64,000 bases of DNA, taken from contig NZ_QOHI01000005.1 in assembly GCF_003319095.1 (NCBI RefSeq), forward strand, positions 186,001-250,000, given 5' to 3'. Each line of letters begins with the position of its first letter. Position 1 is the first letter of the stretch. The notes beneath the pieces were generated by a model. That model had not been told where the DNA came from, searched no databases, and worked only from the letters and a program-made list of their open reading frames with translations. Positions 54,885-62,972 of this stretch are shown piece by piece. Source of the DNA: Blastococcus sp. TBT05-19 (lineage in GTDB: Bacteria; Actinomycetota; Actinomycetes; Mycobacteriales; Geodermatophilaceae). Position numbers and translations under genes: made by a program.

Positions 54885-56222
54885 ATGGACTACGCAGTGC
54901 TGGATCCGCGGACCGGGGAGACCGTCGCGACCTTCCCCGTCGCGACCGACGAGGAGATCGCCCAGGCCGTGGCTGCTGCCGCGGAGGCGCACCGGAGCTG
55001 GGGCCGCACGACGCCGGCCGAGCGGGCCGCGGTCGTGCGGCGGGTGGGCGAGCTCCACCTGGAGCGGGCCGACGAGCTGGCGCGGATCATCGAGCGCGAG
55101 ATGGGCAAGCCGCACGAGGAGGGCGTCGGCGAGGTGGAGTACGCCGCCTCGATCTTCCAGTACTACGCCGACAACGCCGAGGAGTTCCTCGCCGACGAGC
55201 AGATCGAGGTGACCTCGGGGGAGGGCACCGCCCTGATCCGGCGCGCCTCCGTCGGCACGATCCTCGGCATCATGCCGTGGAACTTCCCCTACTACCAGGT
55301 CGCCCGCTTCGCGGCCCCGAACCTGGTCACCGGCAACACCGTGCTGCTCAAGCACGCGCCGCAGTGCCCGGAATCGGCCGCCGCCATCGCGCAGATCTTC
55401 CGCGACGCCGGGGCGCCCGAGGGCGTGTACGTCAACATCTACGCCAGCAACGAGCAGGTCGAGACGATCATCGCCGCACCCAGCGTGCGCGGTGTCTCGC
55501 TGACCGGGTCGGAGCGGGCCGGCGAGGCCGTGGCCTCCATCGCCGGCCGCCACCTGAAGAAGGTGGTGCTCGAGCTCGGTGGGTCCGACCCGTTCATCGT
55601 CCTCAGCACCGACGACGTCAGGGCGACCGCGGAAGCGGCCGTGGCGGCGCGCATGGAGAACACCGGCCAGGCCTGCAACGCGGCGAAGCGGATCATCGTC
55701 CTCGACGCGCTGTACGACGACTTCGTCGCGGCGTTCTCGGAGCTGCTGCTGGCGGCGGGCCCGGCGGCTCCGCTCTCCTCGCCGCGGGCCGCGGCGAACC
55801 TCGGCGAGCAGGTGGACCGGGCGGTGGCCCAGGGTGCCCGGCTGGCGGTCACCGGCGAGCGCGACGGCGCTTACTTCCCGGCCGGGGTCCTCACCGACGT
55901 GCGCCCGGACAACGAGGTCTACTCCCAGGAGCTGTTCGGCCCCGTGGCCCAGGTGTACCGCGTCGCCGACGAGGCGGCGGCGATCGAGCTGGCCAACGAC
56001 ACGCCGTACGGCCTCGGCTCCTACGTGTTCACCACCGATCCGGAGCAGGCCCTGCGGGTCGCCGACGCGCTGGACACCGGCATGGTGTTCATCAACGGGG
56101 TCGGCGCCGAGGGCCCGGAGCTGCCGTTCGGGGGGACGAAGCGCTCCGGCTTCGGCCGCGAGCTGGGCCGGCTGGGCATGGACGAGTTCGTGAACAAGAA
56201 GCTCATCCGCACGGTGGGCTGA
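54885..56222 (+). CDS. Succinate-semialdehyde dehydrogenase-like aldehyde dehydrogenase
   Basis: Second ALDH (445 aa), of the SSADH (GabD/GabD1-like) group. IMPWNFPYYQVARFAAPNLV, LTGSERAGEAVASIAG, VLELGGSDPF and the catalytic C264 in NTGQACNAAKR are visible, with ELPFGGTKRSGFGRELG at the end. Length equals the compact mycobacterial GabD1 type. It probably oxidises succinic or a related semialdehyde to the acid for the TCA cycle. The ATG at 54885 has GGAGAGG upstream. It differs from the first ALDH, so it is not a duplicate. Confidence 0.92.
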   Translation: MDYAVLDPRTGETVATFPVATDEEIAQAVAAAAEAHRSWGRTTPAERAAVVRRVGELHLERADELARIIEREMGKPHEEGVGEVEYAASIFQYYADNAEEFLADEQIEVTSGEGTALIRRASVGTILGIMPWNFPYYQVARFAAPNLVTGNTVLLKHAPQCPESAAAIAQIFRDAGAPEGVYVNIYASNEQVETIIAAPSVRGVSLTGSERAGEAVASIAGRHLKKVVLELGGSDPFIVLSTDDVRATAEAAVAARMENTGQACNAAKRIIVLDALYDDFVAAFSELLLAAGPAAPLSSPRAAANLGEQVDRAVAQGARLAVTGERDGAYFPAGVLTDVRPDNEVYSQELFGPVAQVYRVADEAAAIELANDTPYGLGSYVFTTDPEQALRVADALDTGMVFINGVGAEGPELPFGGTKRSGFGRELGRLGMDEFVNKKLIRTVG

Positions 56223-56237
56223 CGCCGCCCGGAACGA

Positions 56238-56269
56238 CGAGGCCCCGGTCCACCTGGACCGGGGCCTCG
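56238..56269. terminator. Terminator after second aldehyde dehydrogenase
   Basis: CGAGGCCCCGGTCCA (56238-56252) pairs with TGGACCGGGGCCTCG (56255-56269), a 15-bp stem with a CC loop. The stem repeats the CGAGGCCCCGGTCC sequence of the terminator at 54749. It separates the ALDH gene from the convergent oxidase operon. Confidence 0.78.
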
Positions 56270-56289
56270 CCGCGTTCGACGGGATCGAG

Positions 56290-56610
56290 CTACCGCGGCG
56301 GCGGCGTCGGAGCCTGCTCGCGCTCGATCTCGGCCAGGATCTCCGAGCCGGCGACGACCTTCTCGGCGAAGTGCGCGTGCATCCAGGCGAGGTGGTCCCC
56401 CCGGCTGCGCATGATCCGGAGCGTGTCCCAGTTGGGGAACACCTGCTGCAGGACGTGCACCTCCATGAGCCGCGGATCGACCTCGTAGACGTGCTCGAAG
56501 GTCGTCTGCGCCACCTCGCTCACCCGCACCGGCTCCGGCGGGGTGTGCTGCTCGGCGAACCGGTACGGCGCGGTCGCGGCCGGACCGGTCGGCTGGTCAT
56601 CGGTTCTCAT
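56290..56610 (-). CDS. Small conserved-looking protein of the FAD/Fe-S oxidase operon
   Basis: A 106-aa soluble protein with no recognised domain. The central stretch (FEHVYEVDPRLMEVHVLQQVFPNWDTLRIMRSRGDHLAWMHAHF) is rich in His, Trp and Met and looks folded; the ends are Pro-rich. The ATG at 56610 lies inside the end of the FAD oxidase gene (14-base overlap), and the gene ends before a terminator, so it is the last member of that operon. It may be a small subunit or maturation factor. Confidence 0.7.
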   Translation of the reverse strand: MRTDDQPTGPAATAPYRFAEQHTPPEPVRVSEVAQTTFEHVYEVDPRLMEVHVLQQVFPNWDTLRIMRSRGDHLAWMHAHFAEKVVAGSEILAEIEREQAPTPPPR

Positions 56611-58159
56611 CGGTCGTGTCCCTCCCGTACGCGCGGTCCAGCAGGTACTTGCCGGGGTTCATGATGTTGTTCGGGTCCAGCGACCGCTTCACGTCGAGCA
56701 TCACGTCGAAGCCGCGGCCGAGCTCCTGCGGCACCAGGTCGACCTCGCCCTCGCGGCAGGAGCCGTGGCAGGCGCTCATCGAGCCGCCGTGGGCGAGGGC
56801 CACCGCGCCGATGGCCCGCTTGGCGTCCACCCACGCCGCCCAGGCCTTGTCGTCCAGGCGCTGCTCCCAGATGCCGACGTCGATCTCGGTCAGGTAGTCG
56901 ACCCCCGTGTTCGCCGACGTGTAGGCGAACATCCCCCAGTCGTCGAAGACGTCGGACTTCCGGCGGAGGTCGGCCAGGATCTCGTGCCAGGCGCGGCTGA
57001 CCGCCGGAACGCTGGTGAAGTTGACCGCGGCGTCCTCGCAGTGCCACGACATCGGGATGACCTGGCCGTCCTTGGTCCGCCCGTGCAGCGGGGTGGCGTA
57101 CCGGTCGTGCCGGGCCGCCCAGTCGCCCTCGGAGATCTCGTCGCCGAGGTAGCGCGCGCCGTGCTCCTTGGCGATGCGGAACAGCCGCTTGCCGCCGGCC
57201 CGGACCTCGTCCTCGTAGCCGTACATGACCGAGCAGACCAGCGCGCGGACGTCGGCGGGCTGCGGGATGTAGGCCTCGTCGTCGCGGCGCAGGTAGGCGA
57301 CCTTGTGCTCGTCGAAGAGGACGGCGCCGGCGAAGGTCGCCACCCCCGCCCGGGCCAGCGCCCCGGTGCAGGCGTGCGCGTCCTCGTAGTTGTCGAACGC
57401 CCAGAACGGCGAGAGCTCGGCCTCGGGCTTGGGGAAGAGCTTGAGCGTCGCCTTGGTCGCGATGCCCAGCGTGCCCTGGTGGCCCATGAACAGGTGCTTG
57501 AGCTGGTAGCCGCTCGAGGACTTGCTGATCTTCCGGCCGATGCCGTCGCCGACGTGCAGGACGTCGCCGGTGGGCAGCACGTGGTCGAAGCTCAGCACCA
57601 GGTCGCGGGTGTGCCCGTACCGGGAGCCGATGAGCGACCAGCCGCTGGTGCCGATGCGCCCGCCCACCAGCGAGCACGGGTAGCTCGCCGGGTCGTCCGG
57701 GTAGAACAGCCCGTGCTTGGCCAGGCGCTCGTTGAGCTTCATCATGCTGATGCCGGTCCCGACGGTGACCGTGCGGTTGAGCAGGTCGAGCTCGAAGATC
57801 TGGTTCATCTTCTTGACGTCGACGACGATGCCGCGGCGGTGCGGCACCGCCCCGTCGGTCAGGCCGGTCCCGCCGTCGCGCGGGACGACGGGGATCCGCA
57901 TCTCGTTGGCGATCTTCACGACCGCTGCCACCTGCTCGGTGGAGGTCGGCATGACCACGACGTCGGGCACGCGCTCGGACCACCGGTGCACCGGGAAGGG
58001 TGCCGGGACGCGGGCGCGGTTGTAGCGGTCGGTCTTGGCCAGGAGGATCTGGTCGTCGGCGAGGACCGGTCGCAGCGCCCGCACCAGGGCGTCCAGGCGG
58101 TCGTCGCTGAGGGGCTCGGTGGTGAACGGCGCGGTGCCGATCGGCTCGGTGATCGTCAT
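56597..58159 (-). CDS. FAD-linked oxidase (D-2-hydroxyacid dehydrogenase / glycolate oxidase GlcD-like)
   Basis: FAD-binding PCMH-type oxidoreductase (520 aa) of the vanillyl-alcohol-oxidase superfamily. The FAD domain has PRDGGTGLTDGAVPHRRGIVVDVKKMN and GGRIGTSGWSLIGSRYGHTRDLVL; the C-terminal FAD-oxidase domain ends with the conserved KRSLDPNNIMNPGKYLL. It probably oxidises a 2-hydroxyacid or a related C-O or C-N bond, passing electrons to the co-encoded Fe-S protein. The ATG at 58159 (MTITEPIG) lies 1 base after the Fe-S gene stop; upstream frame extension is noise. Confidence 0.9.
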   Translation of the reverse strand: MTITEPIGTAPFTTEPLSDDRLDALVRALRPVLADDQILLAKTDRYNRARVPAPFPVHRWSERVPDVVVMPTSTEQVAAVVKIANEMRIPVVPRDGGTGLTDGAVPHRRGIVVDVKKMNQIFELDLLNRTVTVGTGISMMKLNERLAKHGLFYPDDPASYPCSLVGGRIGTSGWSLIGSRYGHTRDLVLSFDHVLPTGDVLHVGDGIGRKISKSSSGYQLKHLFMGHQGTLGIATKATLKLFPKPEAELSPFWAFDNYEDAHACTGALARAGVATFAGAVLFDEHKVAYLRRDDEAYIPQPADVRALVCSVMYGYEDEVRAGGKRLFRIAKEHGARYLGDEISEGDWAARHDRYATPLHGRTKDGQVIPMSWHCEDAAVNFTSVPAVSRAWHEILADLRRKSDVFDDWGMFAYTSANTGVDYLTEIDVGIWEQRLDDKAWAAWVDAKRAIGAVALAHGGSMSACHGSCREGEVDLVPQELGRGFDVMLDVKRSLDPNNIMNPGKYLLDRAYGRDTTDENR

Positions 58160-58160
58160 G

Positions 58161-59681
58161 TCAGTGCCCTCCGCACCCGCAGCCGCCGGAGCCGTTCCCG
58201 CACCCGCCGCCGCAGCCCCCGCCGCCTCCGCCGCAGCCGCCGCGGCTGCTGCCGCGCTCGCGCCGCGCGCGGCCGGGGACGCCGGTGCGCTCCTGGGCCA
58301 GCCGGCGGTCGCCGACCTCCCCGCGCGAGCCGCCGACGGTGATGCCGAGCGACTGGGCGAACAGCTCGTGCAGGTCGACCACGTCGATGTCCTCGGCGTC
58401 GCCGGCCTCCGACAGCGGCCGCTCCGACCACGGGCAGGCGCTGACGAGGGTGTCGACGTCGAGCTCGGCGGCCCGCTCCAGCCGCATCGCGCTGATCTTG
58501 GCGGTGAGCTCCGGCTTCTCGATCGGCAGACCGCCACCACCGCCGGAGCAGTAGGACCACTGGGTGACCCGGTCGACGTCCGAGAAGTGCAGGCCCGGGA
58601 TGGCGCGCAGCAGCTCCCGCGGCTCGGCCCAGATGCCCTTGCGCTTGTTGAGCCGGCACGGGTCGTGGTAGGTGATCGCGCGGTCGACCGGGACCGAGGG
58701 GGTCAGCTTGCCCGCGCGCAGCAGCTGGGCGAGCACCTCGATGACGAGGACGACCTCGATGTCGAACTCCTCGCCGAAGTACTTCGGGTAGTCCTCGGTG
58801 AAGCTGATGTAGTCGTGCGGGTCGAGCACCAGCAGCCGCTTGGTGCCGGTCTTCCGCCAGTTGTCCAGGTTGTGCCGGGCGAAGCGCTGGGCCTGCTCGG
58901 CGTAGCCCATCTCGGCGGCCGGGCCGCCGCAGCACCACTGGTCCTCCATGAGGCCGAACTCGTAGCCGCCCATCTGCAGCATCTGCGCGACCGCGCGCGG
59001 CACCGAGGTCCGGTAGAAGGCCGCCTCGCAGTCGACGAAGAGGACCGTCTCCCCGCCGATCGGGATGTCGAGCCCCTCGGCCCAGTCGCGCACCTTGTCC
59101 TGGTTGACCGGGGTGTCGCCGAGGACCGGCTCGTGCGTGCGCAGGTCGGTGCGCTCGTTCCAGCTCTGCCAGTTCGGCTGGTGCACGCCGCTCTCCACTG
59201 CGAGGGAGCGCACCGCCTTGACGACGTCGACCGTGCGGGTGCGGAACCGGTAGAAGTCACCGGTGAAGAGCGTGTTGGGGCAGCGCAGCTCGCACGCACC
59301 GCACTGGGTGCAGTTGACGTAGTCCGCGGCGATGTCGGCGATCTCGAGCTCGCCGCGCTCCATGGCCACGACGTTGGCGTGGAAGGCGGTGGGCGTCCAC
59401 GACTCGTTGCGCTCGACCTGGGTGACCGGGCAGACCTCGCGGCAGAACTTGTGGCCCGAGGAGAAGCAGTTGTACGACGTGTTGCGCCACTGCTCCACGA
59501 ACGCGGCCGTCTTCGGGTCCTGCACCGGCGGGGGGACCGGGCCGGCGAGCAGCTCCGGGTAGTCCGCCAGCTCGGGCGCGTTGGACGGGGCGCCGGGGGT
59601 GAACGGTTCCGAGAGGGCGTCGATGGAGACGGGGACCGGAGGGGTCGCCCCGGCCGCCCGATCGGGCTCTACCTGTGTCAC
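58161..59681 (-). CDS. Fe-S oxidoreductase with two 4Fe-4S sites, two CCG-type domains and a Gly/Cys-rich tail
   Basis: A 506-aa electron-transfer protein of the GlpC/HdrB type. Two ferredoxin-like cluster motifs occur: CFSSGHKFCREVCPVTQ (first) and CTQCGACELRCP (second). Two cysteine-rich CCG-type blocks follow (DQWCCGGPAAEMGY and SYCSGGGGG, with HDPCRLNKRKG). The last about 26 residues are almost only Gly and Cys (five Cys) ending in His, which is not normal for the family. It probably takes electrons from the FAD oxidase. The GTG start at 59681 is used, and an ATAGGTTTT motif lies about 46-61 bases upstream. Confidence 0.88.
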   Translation of the reverse strand: MTQVEPDRAAGATPPVPVSIDALSEPFTPGAPSNAPELADYPELLAGPVPPPVQDPKTAAFVEQWRNTSYNCFSSGHKFCREVCPVTQVERNESWTPTAFHANVVAMERGELEIADIAADYVNCTQCGACELRCPNTLFTGDFYRFRTRTVDVVKAVRSLAVESGVHQPNWQSWNERTDLRTHEPVLGDTPVNQDKVRDWAEGLDIPIGGETVLFVDCEAAFYRTSVPRAVAQMLQMGGYEFGLMEDQWCCGGPAAEMGYAEQAQRFARHNLDNWRKTGTKRLLVLDPHDYISFTEDYPKYFGEEFDIEVVLVIEVLAQLLRAGKLTPSVPVDRAITYHDPCRLNKRKGIWAEPRELLRAIPGLHFSDVDRVTQWSYCSGGGGGLPIEKPELTAKISAMRLERAAELDVDTLVSACPWSERPLSEAGDAEDIDVVDLHELFAQSLGITVGGSRGEVGDRRLAQERTGVPGRARRERGSSRGGCGGGGGGCGGGCGNGSGGCGCGGH

Positions 59682-59726
59682 TGCGTGCTCCTCGTCACAG
59701 GATGGGTGGGACGGGCGTCACCGTAT

Positions 59727-59742
59727 CCGGCAAAACCTATGG
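59727..59742 (-). promoter_or_regulatory. Shared 16-base motif upstream of the oxidase operon
   Basis: On the minus strand, CCATAGGTTTTGCCGG sits 46-61 bases before the Fe-S protein start. It matches 14 of 16 positions of the motif at 61356-61371 before the APC permease gene, in the same orientation relative to the gene. It may be a shared -10/operator element. Confidence 0.6.
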
Positions 59743-59767
59743 AATCAACGGTTAACTCGCCGGGACC

Positions 59768-59779
59768 GTGGTGCCACAA
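59768..59779. promoter_or_regulatory. Probable GntR (FCD-type) operator
   Basis: TGGTGCCACAA fits the TNGTNNNACNA consensus of FadR/PdhR-type regulators, within the palindrome GTGG-TG-CCAC. It lies between the minus-strand oxidase operon and the plus-strand gntR gene, 30 bases before its start. Confidence 0.6.
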
Positions 59780-59809
59780 TCCGAGGCATCCCGGTCCCAG
59801 GAGGCGAGC

Positions 59810-60586
59810 GTGCAACTGCTCAGCGGTGACGCCCGGCGGGCGGTCTTCGCCCCGCTCGACGACGGCGCGCTGCGCAGCGAGGCCGTCGTGCGGCGGGTCG
59901 GGAGCGCCATCGCGCTGGGTCTCCTGGGCGACGGCGAGCAGCTGCCGACCGAGACCGACCTCGCCACGATGCTCAACGTCTCGACCATGACGCTGCGCGA
60001 GGCGCTGGCCGAGCTCCGCAAGCTCGGGCTCGTGGCGACCCGCCGGGGCCGGGGTGGCGGGAGCTTCGTCCAGGCGCGCGACGACGTCCTCGCCGAGCTG
60101 GCGGAGGAGCGCCTGTCGGAGCTCGGGACGACCGACCTGCGCGAGCTCGGTGACATCCACGGCGCGGTGGCCTCGGCCGCCGCGCGGCTCGCGGCGTCCC
60201 GGGCGTCGCGCACCGAGATCGCCCGCCTGCGCGACATCGTCGACCGCCTGGCGCGCTCCGGGTCCGTGACCGAGCAGCGCCGGGCCGAGGGCCGGTACTA
60301 CATCGAGCTGGCCGCCTGCGCGCAGTCGGTGCGCCTCACCATGCAGGAGATGGACCTCCACCTCGAGCTGGGGCAGCTGCCCTGGCCGCCGGCCCACGCG
60401 CCCGAGCTGCTCGACACCATCGTCGCCGGCCACCGCGCCGTCGTGGACGCGATCGACGCCCGTGACCCGGCGCGTGCCCGGGCGCTGACCGAGCAGCACA
60501 TCGAGACCCGCACCCTGTGGTCGATCGAGCTGCTGCTCGGTTCGATGGAGGCCGGCGGGGCCTTCGGCGGACGGGAGGTCTCGTGA
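59810..60586 (+). CDS. FadR/GntR family transcriptional regulator (FCD)
   Basis: A 258-aa regulator. The N-terminal winged HTH has LGLLGDGEQLPTETDLATMLNVSTMTLREALAELRKLGLVATRRGRGGGSFV, and the C-terminal FCD domain begins near DLRELGDIHGAVASAAARLA and has ALTEQHIETRTLW with likely metal or effector ligands. GTG 59810 follows AGGAGGCGAGC and is preferred over GTG 59768, which would place the operator inside the gene. It is divergent from the oxidase operon and overlaps the downstream Cache gene. Confidence 0.9.
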   Translation: MQLLSGDARRAVFAPLDDGALRSEAVVRRVGSAIALGLLGDGEQLPTETDLATMLNVSTMTLREALAELRKLGLVATRRGRGGGSFVQARDDVLAELAEERLSELGTTDLRELGDIHGAVASAAARLAASRASRTEIARLRDIVDRLARSGSVTEQRRAEGRYYIELAACAQSVRLTMQEMDLHLELGQLPWPPAHAPELLDTIVAGHRAVVDAIDARDPARARALTEQHIETRTLWSIELLLGSMEAGGAFGGREVS

Positions 60587-61296
60587 GCCGCCCGGCCGAC
60601 GACGAGGCGGCGCGGGTGGGCGGTGCCGTCGCTGGGGTGGTCGAACGGGTCTTCGCCACCGTGGCCGCGGTGCGGGAGGCGGCCCTGCGGCCGCTGGCCC
60701 GGGAGGGGTTCGCGACCGGGGCGCCCGTGCTCGCCGACGACGTACCCGATCTGCTCCTCGAGCGCGGGCAGCTCGCCGTCGGCCTCGGCCTCGTGGTCGC
60801 GCCCCGCCCCGAGCGGCGGCTGCCGCTGCGGCTGGAGTGGTGGCAGCTCGACCAGGGCGACAGCCGGCTGCGCACGCTGGAGCCCGACCTGCGGCCGACG
60901 AGCATGGGCTACTACGACTACACCTCCAGTGCGTGGTTCGAGGTCCCGCGCCGCACGGGGCGGCGGCACGTCGTCGGGCCCTACGTCGACGTGCACGGGA
61001 CCGGGCGGTACCTGCTCACGCTGACCGAGCCGGTCGAGGTCGACGGCGAGTTCGTCGGCGTGGTCGGGGCCGACGTCCCGGTGCGCCGCTTCGAGACCCA
61101 CCTCCTGCACGGCCTGGGCCGGCCACCCGCGCCGTTCCTGCTGCTCAACGACGAGGACCGGGTGGTGCTGTCCACCGATCCCCGCCGGCTGGTGGGGGAG
61201 CTGCTGCCGCCCGGCACGCCGGCGTCCGGCGCGGTCGAGGTCCCGGGCACGCCGTGGCGGCTCCTGGTGGCCGAGGGCGCCGACGCGGCGCGCTGA
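60583..61296 (+). CDS. Soluble Cache-domain protein
   Basis: A 237-aa protein with a PDC/Cache-like sensor fold: LEWWQLDQGDSRLRTLEPDLRPTSMGYYDYTSSAWFEVPRRTGRRHVVGPYVDVHGTGRYLLTLTEPV, then VGVVGADVPVRRFE. Cache domains normally sit outside the cell on transmembrane receptors. Here no signal peptide, transmembrane helix or output domain is visible, so it should be cytosolic. The GTG start overlaps the gntR stop (GTGA), so it may bind the same ligand as the regulated permease or modulate GntR. Confidence 0.8.
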   Translation: MSRPADDEAARVGGAVAGVVERVFATVAAVREAALRPLAREGFATGAPVLADDVPDLLLERGQLAVGLGLVVAPRPERRLPLRLEWWQLDQGDSRLRTLEPDLRPTSMGYYDYTSSAWFEVPRRTGRRHVVGPYVDVHGTGRYLLTLTEPVEVDGEFVGVVGADVPVRRFETHLLHGLGRPPAPFLLLNDEDRVVLSTDPRRLVGELLPPGTPASGAVEVPGTPWRLLVAEGADAAR

Positions 61297-61355
61297 CCGG
61301 CCGACCGGGCCGCGCGGAACCCGCGCCGGAGCCTCTTGTCCTCTGAACTCTGCAT

Positions 61356-61371
61356 CTATAGGTTTTCCCGG
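61356..61371 (+). promoter_or_regulatory. Shared 16-base motif upstream of the permease operon
   Basis: CTATAGGTTTTCCCGG includes a TATAGG hexamer that could be a -10 element, with TTGTCC about 15 bases upstream. The 16-base block matches 14 positions of the minus-strand motif at 59727-59742. Confidence 0.55.
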
Positions 61372-61436
61372 ACCCTGTGACCGCGGGCACATCGACGTCG
61401 TCGATCCGCCCGCTCCGCGCCTCCGAGGAGAACCCC

Positions 61437-62972
61437 GTGACGCCACCCGGAACGCATGCCGGTGCCAACGACGACGACGTCCAGCTCGCCGCTCTCGGGT
61501 ACTCCGGGGAGTTCGAGCGCAGCATGGGCCTGTGGGCCAACATGGCCCTCGGCTTCACCTACCTGTCGCCGCTGGTCGGGGTCTACTCCCTGTTCGCCTA
61601 CAGCCTCTCCATCGGAGGGCCGCCGTCGATCTGGTGGATCGTCATCGTCGGCGCCGGCCAGCTGCTGGTCTCGCTGGTCTTCGGCGAGGTGGTGTCGCAG
61701 TACCCGCTGGCCGGGGGCATCTACCCGTGGACGCGGCGGCTGTGGAACCGGCGCTACGCCTGGCTGGTCTCCTGGATCTACATCTGGGCGGTCATCGTGA
61801 CCATCACCGCCGTCGCCGAGTTCGGCGGCGGTTTCGTCGCCGCCCTCTTCGACATGAAGGCGACGCCGGGCGTGGTGCTCGGCACCGCGGTGGCGCTGCT
61901 CGTGATCGCCTTCGCCGTCAACTACAGCGGCACCCGCACGCTCGCCCGGATCGCGCAGCTGGGTCTGGCCGCCGAGCTGGTCGGCGTCATCGCGCTGGGC
62001 CTGTTCCTCCTGCTGTTCCGCCGCGAGCAGCCGTTCTCGGTCTTCTTCGACTCGATGGGTGCCGGCGGCGGCGAGGGCTACCTCGGGGTCTTCCTGGCCG
62101 CGTCGTTGTCCGGGTTGTTCCTCTTCTACGGCTTCGAGGCCTGCGGGGACGTGGCGGAGGAGGTCGCCGACCCCGCCCGGCAGATCCCGCGCGCGATGAT
62201 CCTCACCATCCTCGTCGGCGGCGTCTCCGGCTTCCTCTCCTACGCCGGCTACGTGCTGGCCGCCCCCGACCTGCCGGCGATCATCGCCGGGGAGGACGCC
62301 GACCCGATCCCCTCGATCCTGCAGAGCTCGCTCGGGACGGCGGGGTCGAAGGTGTTCCTGGTCGTCATCGTCATCGCGTTCCTCTCCTGCGTGCTGTCCC
62401 TCCAGGCGGCCGGCAGCCGGCTGCTCTACGCCTTCGCCCGCGACCGCATGCTCCCGGCCAGCGGCTGGCTGTCCCACGTCTCGTCGCGGCACGCGGTCCC
62501 GACCAACGCGCTGCTCGTCGTGTGCGTCGTCCCGGTGCTCATCGCGCTGTTCGTCTACTTCCAGGAGGGCGTCCTGGCCCGGGTGACCGCCTTCGCGGTG
62601 CTCGGCATCTACGTGTCGTTCCAGGCCGTGGTGCTGGCGGCGCTGCGGCAGCGGCTCAAGGGCTGGCGGCCCGCCGGCCTGTGGAACCTCGGCAACGCGG
62701 GCCTGGTCGTCAACGTCCTGGCCCTGGCGTACGGCGTCTTCGCCATCATCCTGCTGCTCAAGCCCGCGCCCGGTACCGAGACCTTCGTCGACCGGTGGAT
62801 CGTCGCGATCGGGCTGGCCGTCGTCGCGGGGACCGGGCTGCTGTACCTGGTCATCGCCCGCCCGGACCGGCATTCTGCCGACATCCCCGAGGGCGACGCC
62901 CGCGAGGTGGCCCACCAGTTGCAGCAGATCCGCCGCGGCACCGGCGTCGCGGCCCGGGAGGAGATCCGATGA
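61437..62972 (+). CDS. APC-family amino acid/polyamine permease
   Basis: A 511-aa permease with about 12 helices. ALGFTYLSPLVGVYSLFAYSLSIGGPPSIWW, VVSQYPLAGGIYPWTRRLWNRRYAWLVSWIYIW and the FYGFEACGDVAEEVADPARQIPRAM segment are typical of the APC superfamily and close to GABA, choline or amino-acid permeases. GTG 61437 (TPPGTH) has GAGGAG 6 bases upstream and is preferred; GTG 61377 would add 20 residues. Its stop overlaps the following LLM gene (ATGA). Confidence 0.92.
   Translation: MTPPGTHAGANDDDVQLAALGYSGEFERSMGLWANMALGFTYLSPLVGVYSLFAYSLSIGGPPSIWWIVIVGAGQLLVSLVFGEVVSQYPLAGGIYPWTRRLWNRRYAWLVSWIYIWAVIVTITAVAEFGGGFVAALFDMKATPGVVLGTAVALLVIAFAVNYSGTRTLARIAQLGLAAELVGVIALGLFLLLFRREQPFSVFFDSMGAGGGEGYLGVFLAASLSGLFLFYGFEACGDVAEEVADPARQIPRAMILTILVGGVSGFLSYAGYVLAAPDLPAIIAGEDADPIPSILQSSLGTAGSKVFLVVIVIAFLSCVLSLQAAGSRLLYAFARDRMLPASGWLSHVSSRHAVPTNALLVVCVVPVLIALFVYFQEGVLARVTAFAVLGIYVSFQAVVLAALRQRLKGWRPAGLWNLGNAGLVVNVLALAYGVFAIILLLKPAPGTETFVDRWIVAIGLAVVAGTGLLYLVIARPDRHSADIPEGDAREVAHQLQQIRRGTGVAAREEIR

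Noticed and set aside
53266-56222. The two aldehyde dehydrogenases being a tandem duplication
   Set aside because: Their active-site surroundings and lengths differ (GQSCVSVQR versus GQACNAAKR), placing them in different ALDH groups. Only the terminator stems are alike.
56597-59681. Calling the oxidase operon D-lactate dehydrogenase or glycolate oxidase
   Set aside because: The fold fits a broad 2-hydroxyacid group, but no specificity residues could be judged and the third gene is not of the GlcE/LutC type.
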